From Xanthomonas sp. DAR 80977 (GTDB lineage: Bacteria > Pseudomonadota > Gammaproteobacteria > Xanthomonadales > Xanthomonadaceae), in contig NZ_CP162487.1 in NCBI RefSeq assembly GCF_041240605.1, positions 875,001-939,000 on the forward strand: DNA of 64,000 bases, read 5' to 3'. The position numbers and the translations under genes are program-made. Under the pieces are notes generated by a model. It had not been told where the DNA came from and made no database searches. It saw only the letters and a list, made by a program, of their open reading frames with translations. This document shows positions 27,123 to 36,655 of the stretch, in pieces. Each line of letters starts with the position of its first letter. The first letter of the stretch is position 1.

Positions 27123-28529
27123 ATGCTGCAGTTACTGGTGGAACTGAGCGGGTTCGCCGCCGCCCTGTTGTTCATCCTCGGCCTCAAGCGCATGTCCTCG
27201 CCGGTGACCGCGCTGCGCGGCATCGTGCTGGCCGGCATCGGCATGCTGGTCGCGGTCGCCGCCGCGTTCGGCTATCTGGCCGACCTGCAGCCGGGCGCGC
27301 GGCCGCATGCGCTGACCAATCTCGCCCTGGCGTTGCTGGCGCTGGCGCTGGGCGGCGCCTGGGCCTGGCGCAGCGGGCGCAAGGTCGCGGTGACCGCGAT
27401 GCCGCAGATGGTGGCGCTGTACAACGGCATGGGCGGCGGCGCCGCGGCGGCGGTCGCCGCGGTCGCGCTGACCTCGCGGCAGCCGCAGCACGGCGGCCTG
27501 CACCTGGCGGTGACCGTGCTCGGCGCGTTGATCGGATCGATCTCGCTGTCCGGTTCGGTGATCGCCTGGGCCAAGCTCGACGGCCGCATCGACAGCGCCT
27601 GGCGCTTCAAGGGCCAGAGCGCGTTCAACGCGGGCGTGTTCGTCGCCGCGCTGGCGCTCGGCGCGCTGGTCGTGGCGCAGGTCGGCGGCGGCTGGGCGGC
27701 GCTGGCGTTCTTCGTCGCCGCGCTCGGCTTCGGCGTGCTGATGACGCTGCCGATCGGCGGCGCCGACATGCCGGTGGTGATCTCGCTGTACAACGCCTTC
27801 ACCGGCCTGGCGGTGGGCCTGGAAGGCTTCGCGCTGCAGAACCCGGCGCTGATGATCGCCGGCATGGTGGTCGGCTCGGCCGGCACGTTGCTGACCGTGC
27901 TGATGGCCAAGGCGATGAACCGCTCGCTGGCCAATGTGCTGTTCAGTAATTTCGGCGACGGCGCGGCGGTGGCGCAGGGCGACGTGCAGGGGCGCATGAC
28001 CGCGGTCGATGCCGGCGATGCGGCGGTGGCGATGCGCTATGCCTCCAGCGTGATCATCGTGCCCGGCTACGGCCTGGCGGTGGCGCAGGCGCAGGCGCGG
28101 CTGTACGAACTGGTCAAGCTGCTGCAGGCCGCCGACGTGGACGTGAAGTTCGCGATCCACCCGGTCGCCGGGCGCATGCCCGGGCACATGAACGTGCTGC
28201 TCGCCGAAGCCGGCGTGCCCTACGACCTGATCTTCGACATGGAAGACATCAACGACAGCTTCGCCAGCACCGACGTGGCGCTGGTGATCGGCGCCAACGA
28301 CGTGGTCAACCCGGCCGCGCGCACCGACAAGGCCTCGCCGATCTACGGCATGCCGATCCTCAACGCCGACCAGGCGCACCAGGTCTACGTGATCAAGCGC
28401 GGCCAGGGCAAGGGCTACGCCGGCGTGGAGAACCTGCTGTTCTACGGCGACAACTGCGACATGGTCTACGGCGATGCCGCCGCGGTGCTCAACCGCATGG
28501 TGCAGGCGGTCAAGGAACTGGCCGTCTGA
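27123..28529 (+). CDS. pntB: NAD(P) transhydrogenase beta subunit
   Basis: A 468-residue protein: an N-terminal membrane domain with about nine helices (MPQMVALYNGMGGGAA, IGGADMPVVISLYNAFTG) and a C-terminal NADP-binding domain III (IVPGYGLAVAQAQ, HPVAGRMPGHMNVLLAEA, GANDVVNPAA). It couples proton re-entry to NADPH formation. Last of three pnt genes. Confidence 0.96.
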   Translation: MLQLLVELSGFAAALLFILGLKRMSSPVTALRGIVLAGIGMLVAVAAAFGYLADLQPGARPHALTNLALALLALALGGAWAWRSGRKVAVTAMPQMVALYNGMGGGAAAAVAAVALTSRQPQHGGLHLAVTVLGALIGSISLSGSVIAWAKLDGRIDSAWRFKGQSAFNAGVFVAALALGALVVAQVGGGWAALAFFVAALGFGVLMTLPIGGADMPVVISLYNAFTGLAVGLEGFALQNPALMIAGMVVGSAGTLLTVLMAKAMNRSLANVLFSNFGDGAAVAQGDVQGRMTAVDAGDAAVAMRYASSVIIVPGYGLAVAQAQARLYELVKLLQAADVDVKFAIHPVAGRMPGHMNVLLAEAGVPYDLIFDMEDINDSFASTDVALVIGANDVVNPAARTDKASPIYGMPILNADQAHQVYVIKRGQGKGYAGVENLLFYGDNCDMVYGDAAAVLNRMVQAVKELAV

Positions 28530-28597
28530 CCGAACCATCCGATCCGGCGTGGCGCGACGCGCCTGCGCTTCCCGACACATCCCACGAGGACATCACC

Positions 28598-29989
28598 ATG
28601 GCTTATGCGACCCGCAATCCCTACACCGGCGAACTGCTCGCCAGCTTTCCCGAGGCCACCGACGCGCAGGTGCTCGCCGCGATCGGCGCCGCCGATGCCG
28701 CCTTCCAGCAGTGGAGGCACGCCTCCTTCGCCGAGCGCGCCAAGGTCATGCACGCGGCGGCGCAGCTGTTGCGCGCCGATGTGCGCGGCTATGCCCAGTT
28801 GCTGACCCTGGAAATGGGCAAGCTGATCGGCGAGGCCGAGGCCGAGGTGACCTTGTCGGCCGACATCTTCGAGTACTACGCGGTCAACGCCGAGCGCCTG
28901 CTGGCGCCGGAAGCGCTGCCGGTGGCCGATCCGGCCGAGGGCGAGGCGATCGTGGTGCACGACCCGCTGGGCGTGCTGCTGGCGATCGAGCCGTGGAATT
29001 TCCCGTACTACCAGATCGCGCGGATCATCGCCCCGCAGCTGTCGGCGGGCAACACGGTGCTGCTCAAGCACGCCTCCAACGTGCCGCAGTGCGCGGCCAG
29101 GTTCGAGGCGCTGATGGCCGAGGCGGGCCTGCCGGCCGGCGCGTTCGCCAACCTCTACGCCACCCGCACCCAGGTGGAGACGATCCTCAACGATCCGCGC
29201 GTGCACGGCGTGGCGCTGACCGGCTCGGAGGGCGCCGGCGCCATCGTCGCCGCGCAGGCGGCCAAGGCGCTGAAGAAGTCGACCATGGAACTGGGCGGCG
29301 CCGACGCGTTCGTGGTGCTGGCCGACGCCGAACTGGACAAGACGGTGAAGTGGGCGGTGTTCGGCCGCCACTGGAACGGCGGCCAAGTGTGCGTGTCGTC
29401 CAAGCGCATGATCGTGGTGCGGGAGGTGTACGCGGAATTCCTGCGTCGCTACCGCGCGGGCGTGGCGGCGCTGAAGGCCGGCGATCCGATGGATCCGGCG
29501 ACCACGCTGGCGCCGCTGTCCTCGCAGGGCGCGGCCGACGAACTCAAGCTGCAGATCGCCGCGGCGGTCGAACACGGCGCCACCGCCACCGAGGTCGGGC
29601 CGCCGGTGCCGACGCAGGGCGCGTTCGTGCAGCCGACCATCCTGACCAATGTGACCCCGGACAACCCGGCCTACCACCAGGAGTTCTTCGGCCCGGTGTC
29701 GATGCTGTTCGAGGCCGCCGACGAGGACGATGCGGTGCGCATCGCCAACGACTCGCCGTTCGGGCTGGGCGGCTCGGTGTTCACCGCCGACACCGCGCGC
29801 GGCGTGGCGGTGGCCAGGCGCATCTCCACCGGCATGGTGTTCGTCAACCATCCGACCATGGTCAAGGCCGACCTGCCGTTCGGCGGCGTGCGCCGCTCCG
29901 GCTACGGCCGCGAGCTGATCGGGCTGGGCATCAAGGAGTTCGTCAACCACAAGCTGATCGACGTGGTGGACATCGACGCGCCGTTCTGA
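28598..29989 (+). CDS. NAD-dependent aldehyde dehydrogenase, succinate-semialdehyde type
   Basis: A 463-residue ALDH-fold enzyme: Asn134 in EPWNFP, Glu231 in ELGG and catalytic Cys265 in GGQVCVSSKR are in place. Length and motifs fit the Sad/YneI branch that oxidises succinate semialdehyde, though the real substrate may be another small aldehyde. It lies 68 bases after pntB and could share its transcript. A strong hairpin follows. Confidence 0.88.
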   Translation: MAYATRNPYTGELLASFPEATDAQVLAAIGAADAAFQQWRHASFAERAKVMHAAAQLLRADVRGYAQLLTLEMGKLIGEAEAEVTLSADIFEYYAVNAERLLAPEALPVADPAEGEAIVVHDPLGVLLAIEPWNFPYYQIARIIAPQLSAGNTVLLKHASNVPQCAARFEALMAEAGLPAGAFANLYATRTQVETILNDPRVHGVALTGSEGAGAIVAAQAAKALKKSTMELGGADAFVVLADAELDKTVKWAVFGRHWNGGQVCVSSKRMIVVREVYAEFLRRYRAGVAALKAGDPMDPATTLAPLSSQGAADELKLQIAAAVEHGATATEVGPPVPTQGAFVQPTILTNVTPDNPAYHQEFFGPVSMLFEAADEDDAVRIANDSPFGLGGSVFTADTARGVAVARRISTGMVFVNHPTMVKADLPFGGVRRSGYGRELIGLGIKEFVNHKLIDVVDIDAPF

Positions 29990-30014
29990 GCGTCGCTGCC
30001 GCGCGCGACCCCGG

Positions 30015-30044
30015 GCCGCCGCTGGGCAACCAGCGGCGGCCTTT
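30015..30044 (+). terminator. Terminator after the aldehyde dehydrogenase
   Basis: A perfect 11-bp stem GCCGCCGCTGG / CCAGCGGCGGC with loop GCAA (30026-30029) is followed by CTTTGCGTTG, 25 bases past the stop. The T tract is short but the stem is very stable. Confidence 0.65.
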
Positions 30045-30208
30045 GCGTTGTGCGGCTGGCGATGGCGCCGCCGGTGGCGGCTTCAGGCCGCGGCTTGCCA
30101 CCGCGCCTGGACCGGATGAATGCGATGGCACGCTTGACTGGCGGCAAAGTTCTTTTGTTTCATGGCGTTATTGGTGGAAATTCATCTGGACTCTGTTAAC
30201 CTGCCGGC

Positions 30209-31345
30209 ATGATTCGACGCTCGCTGATTTGCCTGATCACGCTTGGCCTGGTCGCATGCGCGACCCAGCCCAAGGCACCGCCGCCGCCGCCGCAGGCCAA
30301 TGCGCTGCCGCAGACCGCGCCGCGCCCGGCGCTGCCTGCCGGGACGGCGCCCGAGGCGGTGCCCGCGCCGCCGGTCGATCTGACCCCGGTGCCGTTCGAG
30401 ATCGCCCGCGCCAACTTCGTCCGCGACACCGCGGCCAAGTACGGCCTGGACCCGGCGCAGATCGAGGCGACCCTGGCGCAGGCGCAGTTCAAGGACGCGA
30501 TCGTGGCGGCGATGTCGCGCCCGGCCGAGCGGGTCAAGCCGTGGAACGAATACCGGCCGATGTTCATCAGCCAGGCGCGCATCGACGGCGGCCGCGCGTT
30601 CCTGGCCACGCATCGCGAAGAACTCATGCGGGTGCAGGCGCGCACCGGCGTGCCGCCCGAGATCATCGTCGCGATCATCGGCGTGGAGACCAGCTACGGC
30701 AAGAACGCGGGCAGCTACCGCGTGCTCGACGCGCTGTACACGCTGGCCTTCCGCTACCCGCGCAGCGGCGACCCGGCCAAGCTCGAGCGCGAGGTGCGCC
30801 GCGAACTGTTCTTCCGCGACGAACTGGGCCAGCTGTTCGCGCTCGGCCGCGAGGAGAACCTGGACATCGCCAGCCTGGTCGGCAGCTACGCCGGCGCGAT
30901 GGGCCTGGGCCAGTTCATGCCGTCCAGCTACCGCCAGTTCGCGGTGGACGGCAATGGCGACGGCAAGCGCAACCTGTTCACCGACTACGACGACATGTTC
31001 TCCTCGATCGCCAACTACTTCGTCAAGAAGGGCGGCTGGGTGCGCGACGGCGCGGTGGCGGTGCCGGCCACGCTGCGTCCCGGCGCCGAGGAATTCAATC
31101 CCACCGACTGGACCCCGAGCTACTCGCTGGCCGACCTGGCCGCGCGCGGCTACCAGCCGGCCGCACCGGTCGCGGCCGGCGCCACCGCCACCCCGATCAC
31201 GCTCGACGGCAGCGCCGGCAAGCAGTACTGGCTGGGCTTCCAGAACTACTACGCGATCACCCGTTACAACATTTCCAAGATGTACGCGATGGCCGTGTAC
31301 CAACTGTCCCAGGCCATCGCCGGCAAGGAGTTACCCCCGGCATGA
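30209..31345 (+). CDS. mltB: Lytic murein transglycosylase B
   Basis: A 378-residue outer-membrane lipoprotein (GLVAC, Cys17) with a Pro/Ala-rich linker (20-60) and a lysozyme-like GH103 domain. The catalytic Glu160 is in GVETSYGKN. AGAMGLGQFMPSSYR and the calcium-loop-like DGNGDGKRNL are family features. It cleaves glycan strands to 1,6-anhydro ends. Its stop overlaps rlpA (ATGA), the same order as in other proteobacterial mrdA-rodA-mltB-rlpA-dacA clusters. Confidence 0.95.
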   Translation: MIRRSLICLITLGLVACATQPKAPPPPPQANALPQTAPRPALPAGTAPEAVPAPPVDLTPVPFEIARANFVRDTAAKYGLDPAQIEATLAQAQFKDAIVAAMSRPAERVKPWNEYRPMFISQARIDGGRAFLATHREELMRVQARTGVPPEIIVAIIGVETSYGKNAGSYRVLDALYTLAFRYPRSGDPAKLEREVRRELFFRDELGQLFALGREENLDIASLVGSYAGAMGLGQFMPSSYRQFAVDGNGDGKRNLFTDYDDMFSSIANYFVKKGGWVRDGAVAVPATLRPGAEEFNPTDWTPSYSLADLAARGYQPAAPVAAGATATPITLDGSAGKQYWLGFQNYYAITRYNISKMYAMAVYQLSQAIAGKELPPA

Positions 31346-32805
31346 ACCCGAACGCGCTGCTCCGGATCGTCCCCGTCGTCGCACTGCTGGCGCTGGCCGC
31401 CTGCAGCAGCGCCCCGAAGAAGACCGCCGGCGGCGCCGCCGCAGCGCCCGGGGTCCGGGTGGAAGGCCGCGGACCGGCGCACGTCGCCACCGGCTGCCCG
31501 TCCACCTCGCCGTACGCACCGGCCAAGGAGGACCCGTCCACGCGCGGCAACTACACCGCCGGCGGCCTGTACGCGCCCGGCGTCAGCGACAGCACCCCGG
31601 ACTACGTGCCCAACGTAGCCTGCATTCCCGAGCCGCTGGTCACCGACGAGCCGCGCTCGGCGATCGGCAACCGTTCGCCGTACATGGTGCTGGGCCGCGA
31701 GTACAAGATCATCGACGACCCGCACAGCTACGTCGAACGCGGCACCGCCTCGTACTACGGCAGCAAGTTCCATGGCCGCCTGACCTCCAACCGCGAGGTC
31801 TACGACATGTACGCGTTCACCGCCGCGCACAAGACCCTGCCGCTGCCGAGCTTCGCCCTGGTCACCAACCTGGACAACGGCGAATCGGTGGTGGTGCGGG
31901 TCAACGACCGCGGCCCGTTCCACGACGACCGGGTCATCGACCTGAGCTACGCGGCGGCGGTCAAGCTCGGCATCACCGGCAAGGGCACCGGCCGGGTCGA
32001 GGTGCGCGGGCTGACCCCGGCCGACAACGGCAACCTGCTCGCGTCGCGCCGCACCGGCAAGCAGGTCGCGACCGGCACCGCGCTGGCCAGCGCAGCGGGC
32101 GCGGGCGCCGCCGCGCAGTCCGCCGCGGCGCGCCGCGCCACCGACATGGACAACCTGGTCAAGGCCTTGCCGGCCAAACCGGCCACCACCGTCGCCGCGG
32201 CCAGCGTGCCGGCACGCGGCACCGCGACGTCCACTGCTGCCGCGCCCAGCGCCGCCACCGCGACCGCCGCGGCCGCCGCCTTGCCGGAAGGCGAGCGCTG
32301 GCGCTACCGGGTGCAGGCCGATGCCGATACCGCGGCCAATGCCGATCATTTCGACGACTGGATGAAATCGCGCGGCGTGCGCGTGGCCACCGGCAAGCCG
32401 GCCAAGGTCGCCGCACCCGTGGCCGCCGCCCCGGTCCAGACTAGGCGCGGCGCGACGCCGCCCGCCGCCACACCGGCTGCTGTCGCCAGCGCGGCGCCGG
32501 CGGCTGTGGTGCCCGCCGCGCCGGTCGCGTCGGCGGCCCGCGCCGCCGCCGACAACGCCGCGGCGCGCGGCCCGCTCGGCATCCTGCTGCAGGTGGCCAG
32601 CTTCGCCAGCCGCGAGAACGCCAACCGCGCGCTGTCGCAACTGGCCTCGGCCGGCATCGTCGGCGCCAGCGTCAGCGACATCGTGTCCGGCGGGCGCACG
32701 CTGTGGCGGCTGCGGGTCGCGGCCGAGGACCATGGCCGCGCCGCCGAACTGGCCAGCCGCATCGCCGGCCTGGGCTTCGGCCGCCCGCAGATCGTCAAGG
32801 ACTGA
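31342..32805 (+). CDS. rlpA: Septal lytic transglycosylase RlpA with SPOR domain
   Basis: A 487-residue lipoprotein (ALAAC). The double-psi beta-barrel lies at about residues 130-225 (GTASYYGSKFHG, HKTLPLPSFALVTN, VVRVNDRGPFHDDRVIDLS), with the conserved His and Asp of the RlpA active site. After a long Ala/Pro-rich linker comes a C-terminal SPOR domain (LLQVASFASRENANRALSQL) that binds denuded glycan at septa. It is longer than most RlpA proteins because of the linker. Coupled to mltB by overlap. Confidence 0.94.
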   Translation: MNPNALLRIVPVVALLALAACSSAPKKTAGGAAAAPGVRVEGRGPAHVATGCPSTSPYAPAKEDPSTRGNYTAGGLYAPGVSDSTPDYVPNVACIPEPLVTDEPRSAIGNRSPYMVLGREYKIIDDPHSYVERGTASYYGSKFHGRLTSNREVYDMYAFTAAHKTLPLPSFALVTNLDNGESVVVRVNDRGPFHDDRVIDLSYAAAVKLGITGKGTGRVEVRGLTPADNGNLLASRRTGKQVATGTALASAAGAGAAAQSAAARRATDMDNLVKALPAKPATTVAAASVPARGTATSTAAAPSAATATAAAAALPEGERWRYRVQADADTAANADHFDDWMKSRGVRVATGKPAKVAAPVAAAPVQTRRGATPPAATPAAVASAAPAAVVPAAPVASAARAAADNAAARGPLGILLQVASFASRENANRALSQLASAGIVGASVSDIVSGGRTLWRLRVAAEDHGRAAELASRIAGLGFGRPQIVKD

Positions 32806-32987
32806 GCCCGCGGGCGGCAGCGCGGCCTGCGGCAGGCGCCAGCGTGCGCTCGACGCAATCGCGTTTTCCGTGCCTTCCGCTTAACGCCGCCTTCCGCCTG
32901 CGCCGCGATGGCGGCCGGGCGGGCGCCGGCTGGCCCTACAATGCCTCGTTTACCATCGGCCCTCGGGCCCGCCAGGAGTCGTTTTAG

Positions 32988-34193
32988 ATGAAATTCCGCT
33001 TCGCCGTCGCCGCCGTGGCGACCTTCGCCGTCGGCCTGGTTTCCGCGCAGACCCCCGGCCCGGTGCCGGCACCGCCTGCCGCTGCCGCGCCCGCCGCCGT
33101 GGCGATCCCGCCGGCGCCCAAGCCGGCCGTGTCCAAGTCCTGGGTGCTGATGGACTACGCCACCGGCCAGGTGCTGGCCGGCGAGAACGAGCACGTGCAG
33201 GTGGCCCCGGCCAGCATCACCAAGGTGATGACCTCCTATGTGGTCGCCGCCGAGCTGAAGCTGGGCAAGATCAAGCGCGACGACCAGGTCATGCTCAGCG
33301 AACGCGCCTGGCGCGAGGGCGGCGCCGGCACCGACGGCAGCTACAGCGGTTTCCCGGTCAACCAGACCGCGCGCCTGGAGGACATGGAAAAGGGCATGGC
33401 GATCCAGTCCGGCAACGACGCGGCGATCGCGCTGGCCGAGCACACCGCCGGCAGCGAGGAAGCCTTCGCCGCGCTGATGAACAACTATGCGTCCAAGCTC
33501 GGCATGACCGGTTCGCACTTCGTCAATGCCCACGGCCTGTCCGCCGAAGGCCACCACACCACTGCCTACGACCTGGCGCTGCTGGGCCGGGCGATGGTGC
33601 GCGACTATCCGGAAACCTACGCCTACAACAAGATCAAGGAATTCCGGGTCGGCGACATCACCCAGCAGAACCGCAACCTGCTGCTGTGGCGCGACCCCAG
33701 CGTGGACGGCATCAAGACCGGCCACACCTCCGAGGCCGGCTATTGCCTGCTCAGCTCCGCGCAGCGCGGCGACCAGCGCCTGATCGCGGTGGTGATGGGC
33801 GACAGCTCCGAGAAGCAGCGCGCCGAGGACAGCCTGGCGCTGCTGAACTGGGGCTTCCGCTTCTTCGAGACCCACCGCCTGTACGAGCCGGGCAAGCAGG
33901 TCGCGCAGCAGCGCGTGTGGAAGGGCACCGAGAAGGAAGTGCTGCTGGGCGTGGCGCAGCCGCTGCTGGTCGGCGTGCCGCGCGGCCGCTACAACGAACT
34001 GAAGCCGTCGATCGACGTGCCCAAGACCCTGGAAGCGCCGATCAAGCAGGGCCAGGCGATCGGCACGGTGAAGGTCTCGCTGGACGGCAAGGTGATCGCG
34101 CAGGCGCCGCTGGTGGCGCTGAAGGCGGTCGACGAGGCCGGTTTCTTCAAGCGCCTGTGGGACAGCTTCTGGATGTGGTGGGAAGCCGAGTGA
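32988..34193 (+). CDS. dacC: D-alanyl-D-alanine carboxypeptidase (PBP5/6 type)
   Basis: A 401-residue low-molecular-weight PBP: signal peptide (cleaved near VSAQ), the SITK nucleophile Ser76/Lys79, SGN at 141-143 and KTGHTSEAG. A beta-sandwich domain precedes the C-terminal amphipathic anchor (FFKRLWDSFWMWW). It trims pentapeptides in peptidoglycan. A TACAAT hexamer at 32937 may be its -10 box, though no good -35 is visible. dacA or dacC naming is interchangeable here. Confidence 0.94.
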   Translation: MKFRFAVAAVATFAVGLVSAQTPGPVPAPPAAAAPAAVAIPPAPKPAVSKSWVLMDYATGQVLAGENEHVQVAPASITKVMTSYVVAAELKLGKIKRDDQVMLSERAWREGGAGTDGSYSGFPVNQTARLEDMEKGMAIQSGNDAAIALAEHTAGSEEAFAALMNNYASKLGMTGSHFVNAHGLSAEGHHTTAYDLALLGRAMVRDYPETYAYNKIKEFRVGDITQQNRNLLLWRDPSVDGIKTGHTSEAGYCLLSSAQRGDQRLIAVVMGDSSEKQRAEDSLALLNWGFRFFETHRLYEPGKQVAQQRVWKGTEKEVLLGVAQPLLVGVPRGRYNELKPSIDVPKTLEAPIKQGQAIGTVKVSLDGKVIAQAPLVALKAVDEAGFFKRLWDSFWMWWEAE

Positions 34194-34199
34194 GTTGAA

Positions 34200-34225
34200 A
34201 AAAAGCCGGCTTGCGCCGGCTTTTT
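34200..34225. terminator. Bidirectional terminator between dacC and the lpxR-like gene
   Basis: AAAAAGCCGGC / GCCGGCTTTTT with loop TTGC gives an A-stem-T structure that reads as an intrinsic terminator on both strands. It lies 7 bases after the dacC stop and about 75 bases past the stop of the minus-strand gene. Confidence 0.88.
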
Positions 34226-34227
34226 CT

Positions 34228-34294
34228 TGGGATTGGGGATTGGGGATTCGCCGAAGCGGGAGCGCTTTTCCAATCCCCAATCCCCAATCCCGGC
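34228..34294. repeat. Short inverted heptad-repeat element
   Basis: GGGATTGGGGATTGGGGATT (34230-34249) faces CAATCCCCAATCCCCAATCC (34271-34290) across about 21 bases, ending AATCCCGGC three bases from the minus-strand gene's stop. This is the smallest and cleanest example of the heptad element in the window. Confidence 0.85.
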
Positions 34295-34297
34295 CTT

Positions 34298-35356
34298 TCA
34301 GAGCCGCCTGCTGATCGTGAAGCTGCCGAACACCGGCGTCTGTTTCTGCAGGTCGAATTCGCGCGTGCTCCAGTAGCGCGCCAGCGCGAACTTCCACTTG
34401 CCGCGCATCACCGCCAGGCCGAAGCCGGCTTCGCCGACGAAGGGACGCTTCTTCACGCTGTGGCTGTCGCGGAAGGTGTTGCCGTCCAGGGTGATGTCGC
34501 GCAGCACCCAGCTCGCGTCGGTGGTCAGGAACAGGTGCGCCGACCAGCCGCGGCCCAGGCCGTAGCGCGGCGGGGCGGTGTTCTCGCCGGCCGGGCGCAG
34601 CGGCGAGCTGCCGAAATCGTCGGGCAGCTTCCAGCCGAAGCGCACTTCGCCGCCGGCGTTGGCGTGGGTCTGCAGGGTGCCGACCGCGCCGCCCCAGTGG
34701 CTGATCGCGTCCCAGCCCCAGCCGTCGGCGTTGACCGCCGCGTCGCCGGGCCAGCGGCGCATGCGCTCGTGCAGCAGGCGGAACACCGGTTCGTCGTGCA
34801 ACTGGTTGTCCCAGCCTAGGAACTTCTCGTCACCGAGCGCATCGTGCACCGCGTCCTGCACCTGCTTGCCCTGCGCCGACGGGCCGACCATGCCCAGGGT
34901 CAGCTGGGTGGTGCGCAGGCGGTCGTGGTTGCGCGCGTTGTAGCCGAAGTTCACCGCCAGGATGCCGGCATAGGGACGGTCGTCCTTGATCAGGTCGCGG
35001 CGGGTCTTGTCGGTCGGGGTGAAGATGGCCTGGCCGAAGCTGAAGACCATGTTCTGCTGTTCGAACTCGCCCGGGTGCAGGCGTTCCAGGTAGCGGTTGA
35101 CCGCCCGCGCCAGCCGCGGCAGGCAGGGATCGTCGGTGTAGTCGACCAGGTTCGGCGACACCAGGGTCATGCCGAAGCCGTTGGTATAGCCCTGGTCCTG
35201 GCCGGCGCCGCCGAACAGGTCGTTGTCGACGCGGAAATTCACCGTCGGCGGCGTCTCGTCCAAGGTGCTGCCGGTGCAGCGCTCGGCGGCGGTGGCGGGC
35301 AATGCGGCGAGGGCGAGCAGGACGGCGAAGGCGAGAGGCAGGCGCGATGACGGCAT
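34298..35356 (-). CDS. LpxR-like outer-membrane lipid A deacylase
   Basis: A 352-residue protein with a signal peptide (ATAAE) and a beta-barrel of the LpxR (DUF2219) family. The N-terminal active-site region FRVDNDLFG plus YTNGFGM matches the Asn-Asp and Ser/Thr-containing motif of LpxR; DDRPYAGIL and a downstream HDEPVF with a conserved His are also present. LpxR removes the 3'-acyloxyacyl chains of lipid A, changing host recognition. I start at ATG 35356 (MPSSRLPLAF) with AGGGA upstream; the reading frame continues further but without coding character. Confidence 0.85.
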   Translation of the reverse strand: MPSSRLPLAFAVLLALAALPATAAERCTGSTLDETPPTVNFRVDNDLFGGAGQDQGYTNGFGMTLVSPNLVDYTDDPCLPRLARAVNRYLERLHPGEFEQQNMVFSFGQAIFTPTDKTRRDLIKDDRPYAGILAVNFGYNARNHDRLRTTQLTLGMVGPSAQGKQVQDAVHDALGDEKFLGWDNQLHDEPVFRLLHERMRRWPGDAAVNADGWGWDAISHWGGAVGTLQTHANAGGEVRFGWKLPDDFGSSPLRPAGENTAPPRYGLGRGWSAHLFLTTDASWVLRDITLDGNTFRDSHSVKKRPFVGEAGFGLAVMRGKWKFALARYWSTREFDLQKQTPVFGSFTISRRL

Positions 35357-35618
35357 GGGCGACGTCCCTGTGCGGGGTAGGGGAGGGGAAGCTGAAGCGA
35401 CGCTAACGGGCCGGCTGCGCGCACGCCGTGAAGCCGGCCGAGGAGATGCCGAAGGCCAGCATAGGACGCTACCGCGGCACGGTGAAAGCCATGCGACCGT
35501 ATCGCTTCGTCCCATTGGCGTCGCTTGCCAACCCCGCTCGGCCGGTGACAGCGCGGGTTCCCGGCGCAAGCGCCGCTCCCGGGCGCAGGCCGCCCCCTGC
35601 GCGGCGCGGGCCGCGGCC

Positions 35619-35647
35619 TTGGGTTTGCCGGGCGCCGGCCCGATAAT
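35619..35647 (+). promoter_or_regulatory. Promoter giving a leaderless ybeD transcript
   Basis: TTGGGT and GATAAT are separated by exactly 17 bases. The expected start point, 7 bases after the -10 box, coincides with the ybeD ATG at 35654, so the message would be leaderless. No Shine-Dalgarno sequence is present, which agrees. Confidence 0.5.
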
Positions 35648-35653
35648 GCAGCC

Positions 35654-35932
35654 ATGGATATCACCTCGGACAACCCCGAACACGGCTTCCAGTTCCCCGG
35701 CGTCTTCGAGCTCAGCGCGATGGGCACCGCCAACACCGGGCTGGAGACCGAGCTGCCGCGCCTGCTCGCCCAGGCCGGCGTGGACGTGCTGGAAGAGCGC
35801 ATCAGCTGGAAGCATTCGTCCAACGGCAAGTACGTGTCGGTGCGGATCGCCTTCCGCGCCGCCGACCGCAGCCAGTACGACGCCGCGCACCTGGCGCTGC
35901 GCGAGCATCCGGAAGTGAAGTGGACGCTGTAG
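35654..35932 (+). CDS. ybeD: YbeD/DUF493 family protein
   Basis: A 92-residue small alpha/beta protein with the DUF493 pattern ([26 protein letters not shown]). E. coli YbeD sits between dacA and lipB as here and may regulate lipoate metabolism by an unknown mechanism. It overlaps the lipB GTG by 13 bases. Confidence 0.92.
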   Translation: MDITSDNPEHGFQFPGVFELSAMGTANTGLETELPRLLAQAGVDVLEERISWKHSSNGKYVSVRIAFRAADRSQYDAAHLALREHPEVKWTL

Positions 35933-36633
35933 CCGACGCCGCGGCACTGCCGCCGCAAGCGGCGCCGGCAGTGCCGGCGTGCCGGGTCCGCGATCTCGGC
36001 CGCCAGCCCTACGCGCCGGTGTGGCGGGCGATGCAGCGCTTCACCGACGCGCGCGACGAGGCCAGCGCCGACGAGCTGTGGGTGGTCGAGCACGAACCGG
36101 TGTTCACCCTCGGCCAGGCCGGCAAGCCCGAGCACGTGCTGGCGCCGGGCGACATCCCCGTGCTGCACGTGGACCGCGGCGGCCAGGTCACCTACCACGG
36201 CCCCGGCCAGCTGGTGGTGTACCCGCTGCTGGACCTGCGCCGGCTCAGGATCGGCGTGCGCGATTACGTATGCCGGATCGAGCAGGCGATCATCGACACG
36301 CTGGACGAATGGAACATCCTCGGCCAGCGCCGTGACGGCGCGCCCGGGGTCTACGTCGGCGCGGCCAAGGTCGCCGCGCTCGGCATCCGCGTGCGCCGCG
36401 GCTGCACCTTCCACGGCCTGTCGTTCAATGTGGCGATGGACCTGGAGCCGTTCCACCGGATCAACCCCTGCGGCTACCAGGGCCTGCAGGTGACCTCGGT
36501 GCTAGACTTGGGCGGTCCCTCCGGCATGCAGGCCGTCAAACCGGTGCTGCTGGCCCAACTGGCGCGCCAGTTCGGGCTGACCCTGCAGCCGCTCGACGCC
36601 TTGCCCGACCTCACGCTCACGCACGCGGCCTGA
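35920..36633 (+). CDS. lipB: Octanoyl-[ACP]:protein N-octanoyltransferase
   Basis: A 237-residue cofactor transferase. The [12 protein letters not shown] loop, Lys150 ([10 protein letters not shown]) and Cys184 ([11 protein letters not shown]) form the catalytic lysine-cysteine pair. It moves octanoate from acyl carrier protein to lipoyl domains, the substrate for LipA. GTG start inside ybeD. Confidence 0.95.
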   Translation: MDAVADAAALPPQAAPAVPACRVRDLGRQPYAPVWRAMQRFTDARDEASADELWVVEHEPVFTLGQAGKPEHVLAPGDIPVLHVDRGGQVTYHGPGQLVVYPLLDLRRLRIGVRDYVCRIEQAIIDTLDEWNILGQRRDGAPGVYVGAAKVAALGIRVRRGCTFHGLSFNVAMDLEPFHRINPCGYQGLQVTSVLDLGGPSGMQAVKPVLLAQLARQFGLTLQPLDALPDLTLTHAA

Positions 36634-36655
36634 CCGCCTGCCCGCCGACGACGCC

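Noticed and set aside
34298..35947. A 549-codon version of the lpxR-like gene
   Set aside because: The added N-terminus is antisense to ybeD and lipB and has no coding character. The signal peptide begins at 35356.
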